A stretch of 64,000 nt of DNA from assembly GCA_047967505.1 (NCBI GenBank), contig CM106539.1; one strand, given 5' to 3'. This stretch comes from Dipteris shenzhenensis (taxonomy: Eukaryota > Polypodiophyta > Polypodiopsida > Gleicheniales). The translations under genes were made by a program, and so were the position numbers. Shown piece after piece: positions 10,641-23,654 of this stretch; position 1 is the stretch's first letter, and each line of letters opens with the position of its first letter. The notes below the pieces were generated by a model that saw only the letters and a program-made list of their open reading frames with translations, ran no database searches and was not told the DNA's origin.

Positions 10641-13600
10641 GGGATACAAGGTGACCATGATCTCAACTTTGTTTTGGATCACACTATGTTAGAAAATTGG
10701 GAATCTCCCAAGTCCCACTTTCAAACAAGGGGTCAAGATTTGATCATGTGGCTAGTTGGACTTTAGGGAGGATTCCACTTTTCAAGTAAAAGGTAGACTT
10801 GACCATGTGGCCAAGTCTTCACGAAATTGGAAATTCCCATACTATTTGAAAGTTCCGAAATTTCCTACTATAGTGCTTTGGAAGTGGCGGTGACTCCACC
10901 TTGAATTTGATGGTGATGGCCTTGAAGCTATAGTTGTTTTGGAGTTCCTCATTTCAAGTCTCGAGTAATTGTCAAGCCTCAGCTCAGAAAGCACTTGTAG
11001 CAACTCATGGAATTGGATGAGCTCTGAATCGGACCAGCTTTGTCACAATAGGTCATTCAATGATGACAAAAGGCTTGGCATTATAAGCATATTGTTCTAA
11101 AGAATTTAAAGAAATTAATTCTTGAATTGTTGTATAATACCATGGTGGGTCCACTCAAGTCCAATCTCAAACTCTATTGGAATAGACCCTACAATCTCAT
11201 TGAAAATTTCGACAATGGACATTAGGAAAAAGTGGAGCTCATTTTGGGACCCTATAAGAAATTCATGCTTTTCTAATTTTCTTAACTCAAAATTAAGAAT
11301 TTCTAGAGTGAGAAGCACAAATTTACACGATATAGCATTTAATTTGAGATATAAATCATGAAATAAATAAACTGACATTTTGAAATTTCCACTCGAGCAT
11401 TTTAAGTGTATCATAAATGCTATGTCCAAGGACCCAAATGACTTTCTACTATTTTGGTGTGGAATTTAGTGGTTTAGGGATCACCATTGTGTCTAGAGTA
11501 GGTGAAAACCCCCAAAATGACTTTTGAATCACTAAATTTGGCCTCCCAAAGGGGTCAAAACGACTAGAAATTGATGAACTCAAAGTAGGTGTGTCCATAC
11601 TAGGAGAAGATGCCCTCTCTTGCAATCCATGGGTTGTTTTGCAAGGTGTTCTACTCTAAGCAGGGTGAATGGAATTAGGTGCCAATGTGAAAGTCCAACA
11701 CATGGTGACGTGCAACATGGGCAAACTATATGAAGATAGGCACACTGGATACTTAAGTAGAAAGGAGAATAGAATGCCATGAAAGCACCAATGTTTGTAT
11801 TAACTGAGGAATGATACTGCTTACAATAGCCTGTGGCTGTTTACAACTATGACATATTCTCTTAAGCTTACCTCTTAATCGCCTTGACTTAAGCTCGAAG
11901 CTCTATGAGCCAGTAGCCTTCCTAGACCTACAATGAGGAGTTAATCCTAAAATTTCAACTCACTACACAATCGAGTAGGGCTGAGTTCTCTTTACCTAAC
12001 ATATCTATTTTTATATGTCAAATCAATATTGGCTAGCAGTTTTGGTGATTCTTCCACTCGTAATGCTTTACATAAACATAGCATTTTGTCTTCTTTTAAG
12101 TTTGTCTCATACTTATGTTTCTTATTCACAATTGTCCATACTTATGGTTTTTCTTAAGTAAATATGTTATTTAAGAGACTAGACTTCTGTGGGTCAACTC
12201 ATCGCCTGATCTAGGACGGTCGAGCTTACTGCTTTCAAGTTCAAATCTCTCCCTAAGTAGTTGGACCGCTCTACATGATTGGGCCTTCATTGCTTTCCAT
12301 CTCATGCTCCACCATGACTTGTTGGGCTCCAATGCCCTAAACATATGCCATCTCCTGCACGGTCTCAACCTAAACTCCTCTGCACTGAGCCACCTATTAA
12401 CTAGGACCGAGCCACCTATTAACTAGGGGTTAACACTCAACCCTACTTATTGTGAGATATGACCTCATAGTTCTTTGACAACTATTTTCTAGGCATTTCT
12501 CAAAAGATAAAGTGCCGCCAATTAGATGTTCTCAGCTGGAGGCATGTCTACATCATTTCTTTGGTGGGGCTTAGTGTTGTTGTTGCTATTGATGTTGCTA
12601 TTGTTATTCAATTGGAGAAGTCTTCCTCTTTAGGGTTGGTGTTGCAAGCCTTTGTTACCACATGAGACTGCCATAGTGGCCATCACTACTTTTCCTTCAA
12701 CCATGGTCTCTGTAGGTGCAACTAATGGAGTGGTATGGGGTCAAATGGACACATTGGTAGGAGGCGAGTGTATGTCCCATGGGGACACTTTCTTGGAATT
12801 TGCCCGTCGACTTTGCATTGCCAAAGTTGGTGATAAAGGGGGCTAGGTGTAGATGTAAATATTGACTTTTGGGGCTCTAGGGGATCTTTCCCACGCATCT
12901 ATCCAGTCACGAACCATCTGTCAGATCTCTAGATGTATCCAGGCTTAGGATTTGAACACTATATTGTATTGGCACAAAGCCTGATGTTGAGGCCTAATTC
13001 CCTTGTGTTATGAGGGCCAGGAAAGGACTTAATATGGCGAAAATATGCCTTTTCCTCTGTGACAGCATTCATGACCAGCTATTCCACCAGTGCAGGAGCT
13101 AAGCAGAAGAAGGTAGCTGAGACATAGTCCAAGGTGGGCTATTTATTAAATGATGGGCTATGGCCCCTCTTTGTGTTGCAAATGCTTACCGTTGTCGAAT
13201 TGCTAACTCAAAAATCTATCATCAAATGCACTCTTTCCCATTCATAGGTTGACACTTCCCGTAAGGGATCAAAAATGTCATCCATGAATTCTTACTGAAA
13301 CCAAATCAATGGGCGTGCCTTTTAAATTCTGTAGGTACATATAAGGGGTGAGGGGGGGTCACTCCTACTAGAGCTCAGATTCCTTTCAAAAGTGATTTGG
13401 TGTATTCTGTAGCCAGATCTTCCCTATCCTCAAAATGTGACTTTGATGAAAAAGGATGGTAGTCTATGTTCCCTTGCAAATGAGTCTAAGGAGGCAAGTC
13501 TATGCACTAACATTAGCATGACTACCCTGTGCACTGTGACTCGAGATCTAATAGAAGAAAGGTCTGGGCAGTGGTTGACATTTGATATTTGCATCTACCT

Positions 13601-15000
13601 CACCATAATGTGTAGTACCCTTGACCGAGCTAGCTGCTACAGTTGTTACAAAGATAGTCGTAGTGGCATTGGAACTATCGATTGTGGTGACCCGCTTGTC
13701 CCTAGGATCCAAGCTTGGTCTCCTAGAGTTGTGCCACTAACCTTATCATATGGACCTTTTCTCCAAAAAAGTACACCTGGGTGCTCCAAGGGTTGTTCCA
13801 AGTCTTGAAGTAAGGACTGGATTTTCTTTAGTTTGACCACCCTTTACTAATGCATCTCATTTTTGGATTTGTTCTGCTATAGCTCAATGTAACTTTACTA
13901 AGCACCTTCAACCGTTCCTCCTGGTGTACCATCAATTTTTGTTGGGAGGATATGATTTACTAGGCTAGTTTAAGAGAACCTGGTATACAGATGTAACAAG
14001 AGGACATGGACCACCATAAACTGGTCATGTTCAGTTGTAGTTGGGTGAGCTTATCATCCTTTCTTCAAGAAGGTTGACCACTTTGTCATACTAGCTCTTC
14101 AGCTCCCTTGTGTGTTTGGCATGCTCATAGACCAAGGGATCCAAGTGTTTTCAATGTGCTAGGTTGTGTGAGCTACTCTTAGGGTTGTTCTCTGAACTGC
14201 TACCAAGTTCCATTAATGATCTTTGGGTTGGATAGATCCTTAGAGTAGAAGAGGGGGTTGACTCCCTCTTTGGGCACTACATGATGCAAAGAAGGTAAGC
14301 AAGGTACCTGCCTATCTAGTTTCAGGGCCGAGCAGTGAAACTTCTTTGGAGGGTGCTACTGGTCATCCTTACCTTCTTGCAAGTTTCCTATCTAAACTTT
14401 CCTTTAGCCACTTGTTGCTCAAATAGAATAGTAGAGGTAGTTGGGATTGCTAAGGCACCTCCATCGTGTATTGGCTTGTTTGGACTTGGGGCTCTAAGGC
14501 CACTAGGGCCCGTGGTCTAGTCCCTATGATCATTCATTGGATCATCCGATCAATCCACAATAGCTTCTACCCTTATTAGAGGCACAAAAACAGTAGCTAG
14601 ACTTAGTATTTTAGAGATGACATCAATAGCTTGGGCCTCCCTCTCTGCTTCAGCTGCTATCTTTTGCACATCTGCTATAGCTTCCTCCAATCTTGTTGGA
14701 CCCAGGGGCCCCTTAGGATTGTTTGACTTTGTGTCTAGCTCGATAGTGGGTTGATTCGTAAGAACGGAGCTTTGAGGTGTTGAGGGTACTTATTCTGTGT
14801 CTTAGGTTTCTCCTTTGTCTTGGCTCTCTATTCCCACAATGCCCAGTTCCAAGGTGGCTTGCCTTCCTGCATCCTCCTTGGAAGATTCATTTGGATGGTA
14901 TCCTTTGACCCCATATTCTCCCCTTCCTCACCAACAATGTTGTTGGCCACCTCTTTAGTTGTGTTAGGGCTAGATGTGGCTTCTCTGTCACTTGTTGTTG
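10641..15000. other. Unassigned, possibly decayed retroelement sequence
   Basis: No product is recognised on either strand. Open stretches of 60-123 codons (e.g. 11115-11429 minus, 13437-13808 plus) show no family motif, and they are the lengths expected by chance. The minus strand between about 14.5 and 15.0 kb reads as longer text with few stops but no identifiable domain. Confidence 0.35.
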
Positions 15001-15570
15001 TGGCTTCTTGTCATGCTATTTATTTTGGTGCTAACTACCTTTAGTACCAAAATATATGTCTGTGCCCCACCTACCTAACATTGCTTTTCCTTTGTTGAGT
15101 TGGTTGCACTTGGATGCAAGGTGGAGAGGAATAAGGCTTGGGATTAATGGGGGTAGCATCTTGGGAGGATGGTGGAGTTGCTCAGATTGGGTCTCTATTG
15201 AAGTGGCTACTATATTGCTGGAAGGAGGAGATTTTGGATTTTCAAGGATGGGGTTTAGGGTTTGCCTATGAAAGTGAGTTGTTAATGTGGTTTCTTGTCA
15301 TGCTATTTATTTTGGTGCTAACTACCTTTAGTACCAAAATATATGTTTGTGCCCCGCCTACCTAACATTGCTTTTCCTTTGTTGAGCTGGTTGCACTTGG
15401 ATGCAAGGTGGAGAGGAATAAGGCTTGGGATTAATGGGGGTAGCATCTTGGGAGGATGGTGGAGTTGCTTAGATTGGGTCTCTGTTGAAGTGGCTACTAT
15501 ATTGCTGGAAGGAGGAGATTTTGGATTTTCAAGGATGGGGTTTAGGGTTTGCCTATGAAAGTGAGTTGTG
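15001..15570 (+). repeat. 287-bp direct tandem duplication with a repeated 71-codon frame
   Basis: Copy 1 is 15001-15287 and copy 2 is 15288-15570, with only a handful of substitutions. Each copy contains an open frame of 71 codons (15056-15271 and 15343-15558) whose translations are almost the same, including ARWRGIRLGINGGSILGGWW. The low divergence suggests a recent duplication. I see no evidence that the frame is expressed. Confidence 0.9.
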
Positions 15571-16759
15571 GTTGAGCGAGTTTTGCAAAGAAAACCTAGA
15601 ATGGGAGGAGGTGGATGTCTCAACCAAGACTCCACTATCGTTACCTTTGGGCCTCCTATAGTTGAATCCTATTCCAGTTGCCATGCCTACGCAACTTGTC
15701 CTTCCTAAAGAAGCTTCTCCTTTAGTCTTTGTTGATGGATCTCCCAATCTACTTGGAGTGTTGGTCAATAAGAGTCTTGGTGTTGGGCCCTTCAAGAAGA
15801 GGATTTCTTGGCCAACCTAAGCTCCTGAATCCAACTGATGTCGGATCATACACATGCATAGTATGAGCTTACAATGAGCTTGATGCCCTTGAGTTGCTTA
15901 TCAATGGTATTAGTGAAGATCTCAAGTCAATCGATTTGGGCTTTGTCTTCATAACATGTGAGGCCTTTGGCTACAAATGTATATGGTATATATCCAAGGC
16001 TCTTCTTTAACCGAATATATTTGGTTAAGACCTGGAAGAAAGGCTACTTCTCTGCATCCTCCACCTTACTGATGAGCTATCCTTGTGACTCGTGGAAGAT
16101 GCCATATCCAAATTACTGGTCATAGGGGGCTACATTCGCCTATTGTTCCCGTTTGGAGTGTCTGACTGGAATTGGTGCCATGAATACTTCAACATATAAC
16201 AATTTGTCAAGATGAACTCATCGGCCCTGGAAGGAAACTATGTTGTATGTATTGCCTTTATACAAGTTTAGTAGCTCTTCTGCCACTTTGGGGCTCCACA
16301 AGTCCATGGTAGATTTGCCTGTCCAGTAGCTTCTGTTTCAAAATCTTGAATGTTGTGGCTTGACGCTCAATGGGATATGGAACCTAGATTTGCAAAGCCA
16401 ACTTTTACCTCTTTGCATGTCTTTCTCCTCTCTTGGAAGTTGAAGAACCCATAGGTTCAGTGAGGATTAGAAGGATGATGAGAACAAGGATACAAGGGTA
16501 GTTGAGGTTGTGGAAGCAATTTCAAAAGTGAATGTGAGGGGTGGGTAGCAGTGAGTAAAGATAGAGTGAGTTGTTGCATGAAGCAATGCCTTGTTGAAAA
16601 TGATATGCCACCCAATCAAGTGACCCATGTGATGCCTCGTCCAAACCCCGCTCACTGTAATTCTCATGATTAGTGTCAATAATGGTGAGTTTAAGAGACT
16701 CACTACCACATGGCATTGCCCCATTAGGCCTGTGTAGATTGTGCACTATGATTAAACTT
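15571..16759. other. Unassigned
   Basis: No recognised gene. The minus strand at 15553-15795 stays open for 80 codons, but no domain is visible. Sequence from about 16.4 kb leads into the C-terminal end of the gypsy pol remnant. Confidence 0.3.
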
Positions 16760-17204
16760 GCTATTGCAATTTTGTATGGCTTAACTTAGCTTCCATTAAT
16801 CAAATTGGGAGTCACTATTCCCTCCAAGTCATTTAGCTCAATGGTACCATTATCATGCACTTCAATCAACTTGTATAGACCGTTCCAAATTAGTCTTCAT
16901 CTTGCATTCTTTTGCATCATACAACAACATAAGCATACCCTTCTTCAAAATTTTGGGTACAATATACCTATCATGCCAAGCCTTCGTGCTCCTTCAAAAC
17001 ACTTGCTCTATTCACAGTGTTTGTAGTCATAGTTCATTCGACTGATTGAGCTGGTGTAACCGGCTTTGAATGGCTTCTCATTTACTGAGGTGATGCTCTG
17101 CAACAATACACAAAATTAGGACAAAAAAATCTATGGGTATGACTGCTTCCAATCCAAATTCCATCAAAAAATGAGTGAGATTGGTAGTGAGCTTATAAGC
17201 TATG

Positions 17205-17369
17205 CTATAAGTCCATAATGCAACATGCAATTTGCTATCTCAATCAATTCAATTAGAATCGAGAGTTTTAGCGAGAACTAATTGACAGTTTTAGAAGTCC
17301 ATACTACGACATGCGATTTGGTGTCCCAATTAGTTTGATTGGAATTGATAGTTTTAGCGAGAACTATTT
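17205..17369 (-). repeat. ~90-bp tandem duplication inside the gypsy integrase
   Basis: Two adjacent segments (about 17205-17279 and 17293-17369) both encode, on the minus strand, the LAKT..SN...WD.KLHV block. They differ at scattered sites. Confidence 0.7.
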
Positions 17370-18046
17370 TAAAAGTCTTGTTGGCAAAATAAACTTGCCC
17401 ATTACACCATGGATAATAGGTAGTAGCAACTTGGTGTATGATCATGAATTCTCTGGTCAACAATTCAAAGACTTCATTCACGAATGTGTACCTTCATCAT
17501 TAACAAATTCTATGGGGTACCCATACCTATAACAACATTTCCAAAGAGGAATTTTACTATGGCACATGCCGAGTTATCCATGATAGCTTTAGCTTCAGTC
17601 CATTTAGTAGCATAATCAGTGTGACAATCACATATTTGTTTTGGTTTTTGGTCATTTTGAATGAGCTAATGGAGTCAATTCCCCAATGCTGAAAAGCTTC
17701 CCAAGGCTCTCTCAGTTGTAGAGGCATGTGATCAGCAGGGCTAGAATCTAGCCCCCGTACACCAACAAGAATTGCAATGAAGGCTCCTTGGCGATACAAT
17801 TGCCCACCTATTAGACTATATTTCCAAGCCTTGATAGCTAATTGCCTATGCTTGTCTTTTGATAGGTGTTTAGAAAATGTCCCTTGAGACAGATATTGGA
17901 GCAGATCATCATACTCAGTTTTAGCAAAATCAACTACAAAGAGTTTGGCATCCAGTAACTCAGTGTTGACACATGTCTCATTTTCTTGAGATGGTGACCG
18001 AGATAAACAATTAGCTCCTGCATGTGACTTCCTAGGTTTATGAACA

Positions 18047-18240
18047 ATATGGAGATTAATATTCTTAAAGCAACAACATCCATCTTACCAACCTACCCTG
18101 ACTCACTGTTTTATTAATGAGATACAATAAAGGTTGATGATCCATATGGAAATTAATATTCTTAAAGCAACAACATCCATCTTACCAACCTACCATGAAT
18201 CACTATTTTGTTAATGAGATACAATAAAACTTGATGATCC
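18047..18240 (-). repeat. 97-bp tandem duplication inside the gypsy RNase H region
   Basis: Copy 1 starts at 18047 and copy 2 at 18144. Both contain ATTAATATTCTTAAAGCAAC and end in the GATGATCCA segment, with few differences. Confidence 0.85.
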
Positions 18241-18700
18241 ACATAAAATGTGAACTGATTTCCTAATAAATAAAGTCAAAATTTCTATACAATGTATACC
18301 ATACCAAGGGCTTCTTGCTCGGTGGTACTATACTTGCACTCGAATTGTGTCAATTGGCATAATAAATAGGGTAATCTAGTTTTCCATCTGGTTGTGCCAA
18401 AATAAGTCTAGCATACCCGAAGCATCCACGTGAACATGGAAATGACATCCCATTTTGTCTGTCTCAAAATGTGTGTTTCATACGCATGTCTCTTGAGTGT
18501 ATGGAAAGCATGATACAAATCGGGCATCCATTGAATCTTCACATCCTTCTTGGTAAGTGCATATAATGGAGCAACTATTTTAGCAAAATCCAGACTGATG
18601 AAGATCACAAGGAGATTGGCCATGTACTTTGCTGCTCGACAGCACATTGAGTCAAAGAGTAGCTACAATGCCAAAGGGTGAAAAGGGTTAGCCATGGTGC

Positions 18701-20259
18701 ATTTTATGATGTTTTAACACCACCTCTTGGGAAATAAATTTATCCTTATAACAAATCATCAAGCTTTGAAACACCTACTTAACAAACCTCAGTGGTATGG
18801 GAGAATTGCAATGTGTCTTATTTGTTGTATATAGGCACTAATCAACCCATGTATATACAAAGAAGAGAATTCCCATTCTTGCACAAACACTAAAAAGCTA
18901 TTGAAAACTATTATTGTGACATACCAGGTGCTAGAAATGATGTTGTAGATTAGGTATTAACTAGGATTTGGAAGACCTCAAATTTGAACCCCTCTATTTC
19001 TCTATCTTCTCCATTAACTACCATTTGAGTGTAACCTGGGTTCCAAAGTCCCTTCCCTATCTCTTTCTTTTGCCAAGTTCATTGTTGTTACTCCCTCCTA
19101 CCCCTCTCCTCCCCATAAATGCTCTTTCTAGCCCTCCTCACTTTCTAGTCCATCCTTTCTAAAGGGGCAAATTGATGTGTGTGTGTGTGTGCCTATGGGA
19201 TTAGAGTCCTATGCAGCATGAGTAGTCTCACATCTATCAATGTGATGAATAAAGGAATCACTCAGACAAAAAGCAATTATAGCAAGAGCTTTTTCATCTT
19301 TTGGAAGCCATGAAGCTTCTCCTTTCCTAGTTGTAGGTTTAGTTTCTTTGCCATTTGCTACCTTCCATATTCCCTAACTTCAGTTTTGTTTGCCAAGTAT
19401 GGAACCCCTCTCCTTCAAACTTATCTATTTTCATTTTGGAAGCCATTTAGGAAGGTCTTACCAAATTAATGGTGGCAGTGTCTAATCCCTTTACAAAAGG
19501 TCTATCTTTCTGATGAACAAAAAAATCACCTTCACCATATAGATGCAAATTGCAAGATAAGAATTCTGAAAAACCTAATTATTTGGCATAATCATAACCA
19601 GTTGGCTTCTCCCACAACCTCTTAATTGGAGTTTTCTTCACCTTGTACTTTGTCTTTGTAGTCTTCTTGATTTTGGAAGAGCTTTGAGAACTTGAGGTTG
19701 GCATGTTGTCAAGAGATTAGACCAATTGAACTAACATTCTCTGAATTGAAATGACATACTTTGAACTAATTTTTGGAAGAATAATCTATGAACTGAGGAA
19801 GCATTTAGTATAGCATAAAAAACTCCAAAAAATACACTAGAAATGCTTGCAGAGTACATGTAAACTTAGAGGATGAAATTCAACCAGATGAGAGCAGCCC
19901 TTTGAGAGCTTTTGTTGCACAATGAAAGATATAGTACTAGAGAAGACCCAGTACCAAGCTTGGGTGAAATGTCACGTCAGGTCGACATAGCTAGAAGCTC
20001 CAATGTCGACTGGTTTTTTCGTCAGTACACCTTAATTATTGGAGCATTTGCTTTAGATTTGACCTTTGGATAGCTCTTGGTGTCTCCCAACTTCCTCTGA
20101 GAGGAATTACCAAAATATAACTCCAGTAGGTTGCATTTCAAGAAATTGTGCAGACTGTAATATTGTCGGCACGGGCTGTAGGAGCACTAACTTCACAATT
20201 CCTCCAAGGTGGACGTGTGCCCTAGTGAGGGGAAGCTATAGCAGAAAGGGCTTGGGAAA
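18701..20259. other. Unassigned, with a short (GT)n tract
   Basis: No coding family is recognised. A (TG)9-type microsatellite lies at 19174-19192. Confidence 0.3.
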
Positions 20260-21035
20260 TGGTGGCCTGTAAGTGGATAACAAGCTTGAGGAAATTCAGG
20301 AAGGAAAGAGGGAGAGAAAATCTTCATTTGGGGAAGATGAAGAATCTAGGAGAATCTTAGTGGAATCCAAGAGGACTCAAGGAGGCTCAATTGCCTCCAT
20401 GGTGCAACTACCTCCATGTTGGTAGATCCCAGATCCACAATCATCTCCCTGATTATCATCAATCACACCTATTATAGGCACACTCACCACATAGCTGGTC
20501 ACACAAGCACACACACACAACCATAGATGTACCTTCATCAATTTGTTCTAACACCCCCCCACAAATTGATGACCTTGACCCCTAGCACTAGTCTATGGGA
20601 AACTTCATGGCTTGCCCACCTTTGGTGGTAACACACATGATCCCAACCTAGACTCACTCTAAGTTGCATTGGCAGTAGACTCATTTGGACACCCTAGCTC
20701 CAACATGATCTCACTCTAATATTTGGAGTGAGTCTAGGTTGGGATCGAGTGTGTTGCCACCAGAGGTGGGCAAGCCATGAAGTTTCCCATAGACTACTAC
20801 TAGGGGTCAAGGTCATCAATTTGTGGGGGGGTGTTAGAACAAATTGATGAAGGTATACATATGGTTGTGTGTGTGTGCTTGTGTGTCCATGTGTATGACC
20901 ATGTGTGTGGTGAGTGTGCTTGTAGTAGGCGTGATTGATGATGTGTTAGTCAGTAGGTGTGAGTGTGGAAGGTTCTAGTGGATGATTAAGAGATTCATGG
21001 AGAGATTAGTGGAGTGATTTGTGGTATCAAAGCCT
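20260..21035. mobile_element. Two related LTR-like ends in inverted, tail-to-tail orientation
   Basis: At 20825-20831 a G-run is followed at 20832 by TGTTAGAACAAATTGATG, which looks like a polypurine tract abutting the start of an LTR. The same junction occurs in reverse complement at 20553. From 20832 the LTR-like sequence runs to about 21015, and at 21022 TGGTATCAAAGC resembles the initiator Met-tRNA primer binding site. On the left, LTR-like sequence continues on the minus strand toward 20260 but diverges beyond about 20455. No coding remnants are attached, so these are probably pieces of small or deleted LTR elements. Confidence 0.5.
20455..20942. repeat. Large imperfect inverted repeat (~205-bp arms, 66-bp loop)
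   Basis: The left arm 20455-20659 is the reverse complement of the right arm 20726-20942, with some substitutions and one indel of about 12 bp in the microsatellite part. The loop is 20660-20725. The arms contain the LTR and polypurine-like junctions described above. Transcripts would fold into a long hairpin. Confidence 0.85.
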
Positions 21036-21691
21036 TGAACCACTTCTAGCCATGCCTACCTAGCTTCTGCCACGTGTCCACCTTCTTCCCCAAACCAAAC
21101 ATGAGCTTCCTCTTCTTCTACTCTTCTACCCCGAGATTGTGAGGATTAATTCATCGCATCCAACCATTGATTTCCAGAATGCTTTGAGCCCAATAATCCT
21201 CTCCTTAGGGTGCACCTTCCCACTAGAGGGATTGATGAAATTCTATGCGGATTTGCAGTGCTGACATGACATGTGCTGAGAAAAAATTCACAAAATTCTG
21301 GAGCTGCTATTACAATTGGGTTCCAAGATCTTAGATGAGGTTTAGCAATGTCTCAAGCTTCCTACTCATGAATTTTGGTTGACATTGGTCCATAGAAGAA
21401 GCCACATTTGTCATTTTTCTTCACGATTTTACTAGTGTAATGCTGCGTGACATGGCACGATTCTTTGTGAATGCTTCTTGTTACTGATGGGCAACTACAA
21501 GAGCTTTGATTTCCACCTAAAATCCCTCTGATTGATGCACCGAAGCTCTCCAATTTTGGCCTACAATTCCTATTTCTTCAATTTGGGGGAAATTTGGGGG
21601 TGATGGTCAAAGTTTGACTATTTCTTGCAATTGACCATCCAAAAGTTTTCTCCTCTATCTGTTTTAGTTCATTGAACTCTGATTTTGAGAA
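21036..21691. other. Unassigned
   Basis: No feature recognised. It could be the internal region following the primer-binding-like site at 21022, but no gag or pol text is visible. Confidence 0.3.
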
Positions 21692-22219
21692 ATGTATCAA
21701 GTTTATACCTTGCATTTGATTTATTTTGGAACTCTATGCTTGTGGAAACAGTTTGACCATATTCAACTTCATGTTTGGCTTGGCATAATGCCTACTCAAG
21801 GGTGCACAAGTGTAGTTTCAGCCAGGAAAACCAAGGAGGCAAAGCCCAAGGAAGAGGAGACAAGGAGGCCCAAGTACAAGGCCATCAAGAAGACACTATC
21901 GACTTACGAGTCATATGAGCTTCTATGTACAGGAGTAGACACTGCCCTTGTTCTACAGATAAGTGTTAAGACCCTCTTCATATTTGATTTATTTGAAGGC
22001 ATATGGGATGCATGTGATCATAAAGTTAAAGTCAACTTGCTGGAGGCTACTCTTTTGGTAGCAAACTTCACTAAGAAAGGGGCAATAAAACAAAGGAGCT
22101 ATACCAACAATGATATGCTTGTGCTCTCAGAAACTATGAAGACCAGGAAGAAAGAACCAGACCAAGATGCTGCAAATACCTCTACCAATGAGGAATCGAC
22201 TAAGGAGACTTTCATCTAG
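21692..22219 (+). CDS. Hypothetical 175-codon frame, unrecognised
   Basis: This is the longest open frame of the 18.7-23.6 kb stretch. I do not recognise the product. The deduced protein has a lysine/glutamate-rich segment (residues about 46-70), then TLSTYESYELLCTG and a segment with predicted short hydrophobic runs, and an acidic, polar C-terminus. There is no signal peptide, zinc site or enzyme motif. No splice-site context or promoter is apparent, and the surroundings are transposon-derived. It may be a fragment of a retroelement or a chance frame. Confidence 0.25.
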   Translation: MYQVYTLHLIYFGTLCLWKQFDHIQLHVWLGIMPTQGCTSVVSARKTKEAKPKEEETRRPKYKAIKKTLSTYESYELLCTGVDTALVLQISVKTLFIFDLFEGIWDACDHKVKVNLLEATLLVANFTKKGAIKQRSYTNNDMLVLSETMKTRKKEPDQDAANTSTNEESTKETFI

Positions 22220-23654
22220 GAGGGCATTGGCCCTAAACTCTTAGATTAGGATTGTGTGTTTGGAGTAAATAATGGTTCTCTGCCATGGATAGTACATCCT
22301 TAAATGATTGTTAGTCTTTTGAGATTTTTCCTAGTTGGACTCATTGGGCTTTACATACATAGAAAAAATCCATCTCCTAATCATTCAAGGAATTGCTTCT
22401 ATGTGAAGAAACAAGAATTGAAGACCAAAGGACATTTGTGAACAACATCAATTTTCTTTTAAGAAAGAGTCTTGAGAATTCATCTCAACATCACGTGTTA
22501 TAATATGTGCATAGCACTAACGCATAGAGTTTGCTAAAAGGCACATGGGTTAGAAACCCTAACCCTAAGCCTAAAAGGGTTTCTATATATTCTTTATTTT
22601 CAACTAAATCTAGTCTACATTTTGTCATTTGTGTTGTGCTCTTTAGCTATGCCCTCTGCCCACCTCTCTCCATATTTGGACATAGTGTCAGAGCTTATGG
22701 TTTTGCCTTCTGGTGAAGTGCCATTCTGAGATGTGTGAGACTTGAGAGTGATTGAGTGTTCTTTTATTTTTTTGATGAAATATTTCTATTCATTCCACTT
22801 TGAAAATTTTCGTTCATTCATTTGTGAGATTTTTGTCCATTTTCTTCTCATGTGAGAGAGATATATTTCCATTAGTTTGAGATTACATTCTTTTGATTGA
22901 GAGTTGTGATTTTTTTTGTTATGGAGTGCTTATTTATTTCAGTTTGTGAGAGCTATTGAGAAATATTATTATTCTGTGAGAGTCACTGCGAGAGAATTCT
23001 ATGAGTTCTACTTTCAAGGAACTTATTTCTTGAGCTTTCCTTCTACCTATTGAGAGGGAGTTGAGAGGGTCTCGGCTTTGAGCTTCTGTGAGAGGAGTCA
23101 AAGCAAGGCTCATGAAAATGACGATTATCAATGCCATGCAAGTGATAGCTCAGAAGGAACCGTGTCCAACCACCTCCAACAATGGAAGCCACAACCGACT
23201 AGTCAAGGGCTACAATGACTCCTACGTGACAACAACTACATCACCAGAAAAGGCAACCCTAACAGCTTGTACAACCACCCACAAACCTCACTCAGCATCC
23301 AATGGTAGCAAACGCTCATGACACAGGGCTCCTCCCACTCCAACATTCATTGTGACACTAAACAAATCTTAGCTCACCTCCTCAACAAGCAACGATCGGG
23401 TACTATGCCATCACCATCGAGTTTCAACAACCAGCGCAAGTGACCCACGAGCCAGTAGATTTGGACATCCAGCATGCATCAGCATGCATCAAAGAATCAA
23501 TGCACACACAAAAGGGGATACTACGATACAACATGATTGAATGGCGACCCGCATCCAACCATCCAGCCGATTGCAATGAAAACGGTAATAGAATCTTCAA
23601 GATTTTAACAAAATCTTGAAGGTCCTGGAGAGCCTTATCACCACCTCACACGTG
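22220..23654. other. Unassigned, AT-rich, with one telo-box-like motif
   Basis: No gene is recognised. AAACCCTAACCCTAA at 22554-22568 is a telo-box-like motif, about two plant telomere units. An imperfect hairpin (CTTCAAGATTTT / AAAATCTTGAAG) lies at about 23595-23621, just before the truncated end of element B. Confidence 0.35.

Larger units (their letters stand above)
16760..18700 (-). pseudogene. Ty3/gypsy pol remnant: RT end, RNase H and integrase
   Basis: Reading down the minus strand, the RT C-terminus appears at 18660-18480 (LDFAKIVAPLYALTKKDVKIQW). RNase H text follows near 18330 (CKYSTTEQEALGMVYIV) and 18260. Then comes integrase: WEAFQHWGIDSISS near 17700, KYVIVTL near 17640, HQVATTYYPWCNGQV near 17420 and NQTNWDTK near 17330. 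Last is the integrase C-terminal module near 16980-16800 (YIVPKILKKGMLMLLYDAK and ELNDLEG). The order RT-RNase H-IN defines Ty3/gypsy. Many stops, frameshifts and two internal tandem duplications show long decay. No flanking LTRs were found. Confidence 0.85.

Noticed and set aside
13437-13808. 123-codon frame as a gene
   Set aside because: No motif, no splice or promoter context, and flanking text without coding bias. The length is within chance expectation.
14500-15650. A minus-strand protein-coding gene
   Set aside because: Long stretches stay open but in changing frames, and no family motif or intron structure could be supported.
22554-22568. Interstitial telomere repeat
   Set aside because: Only about two AAACCCT units are present. 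This is better read as a telo-box-like motif than as telomeric DNA.
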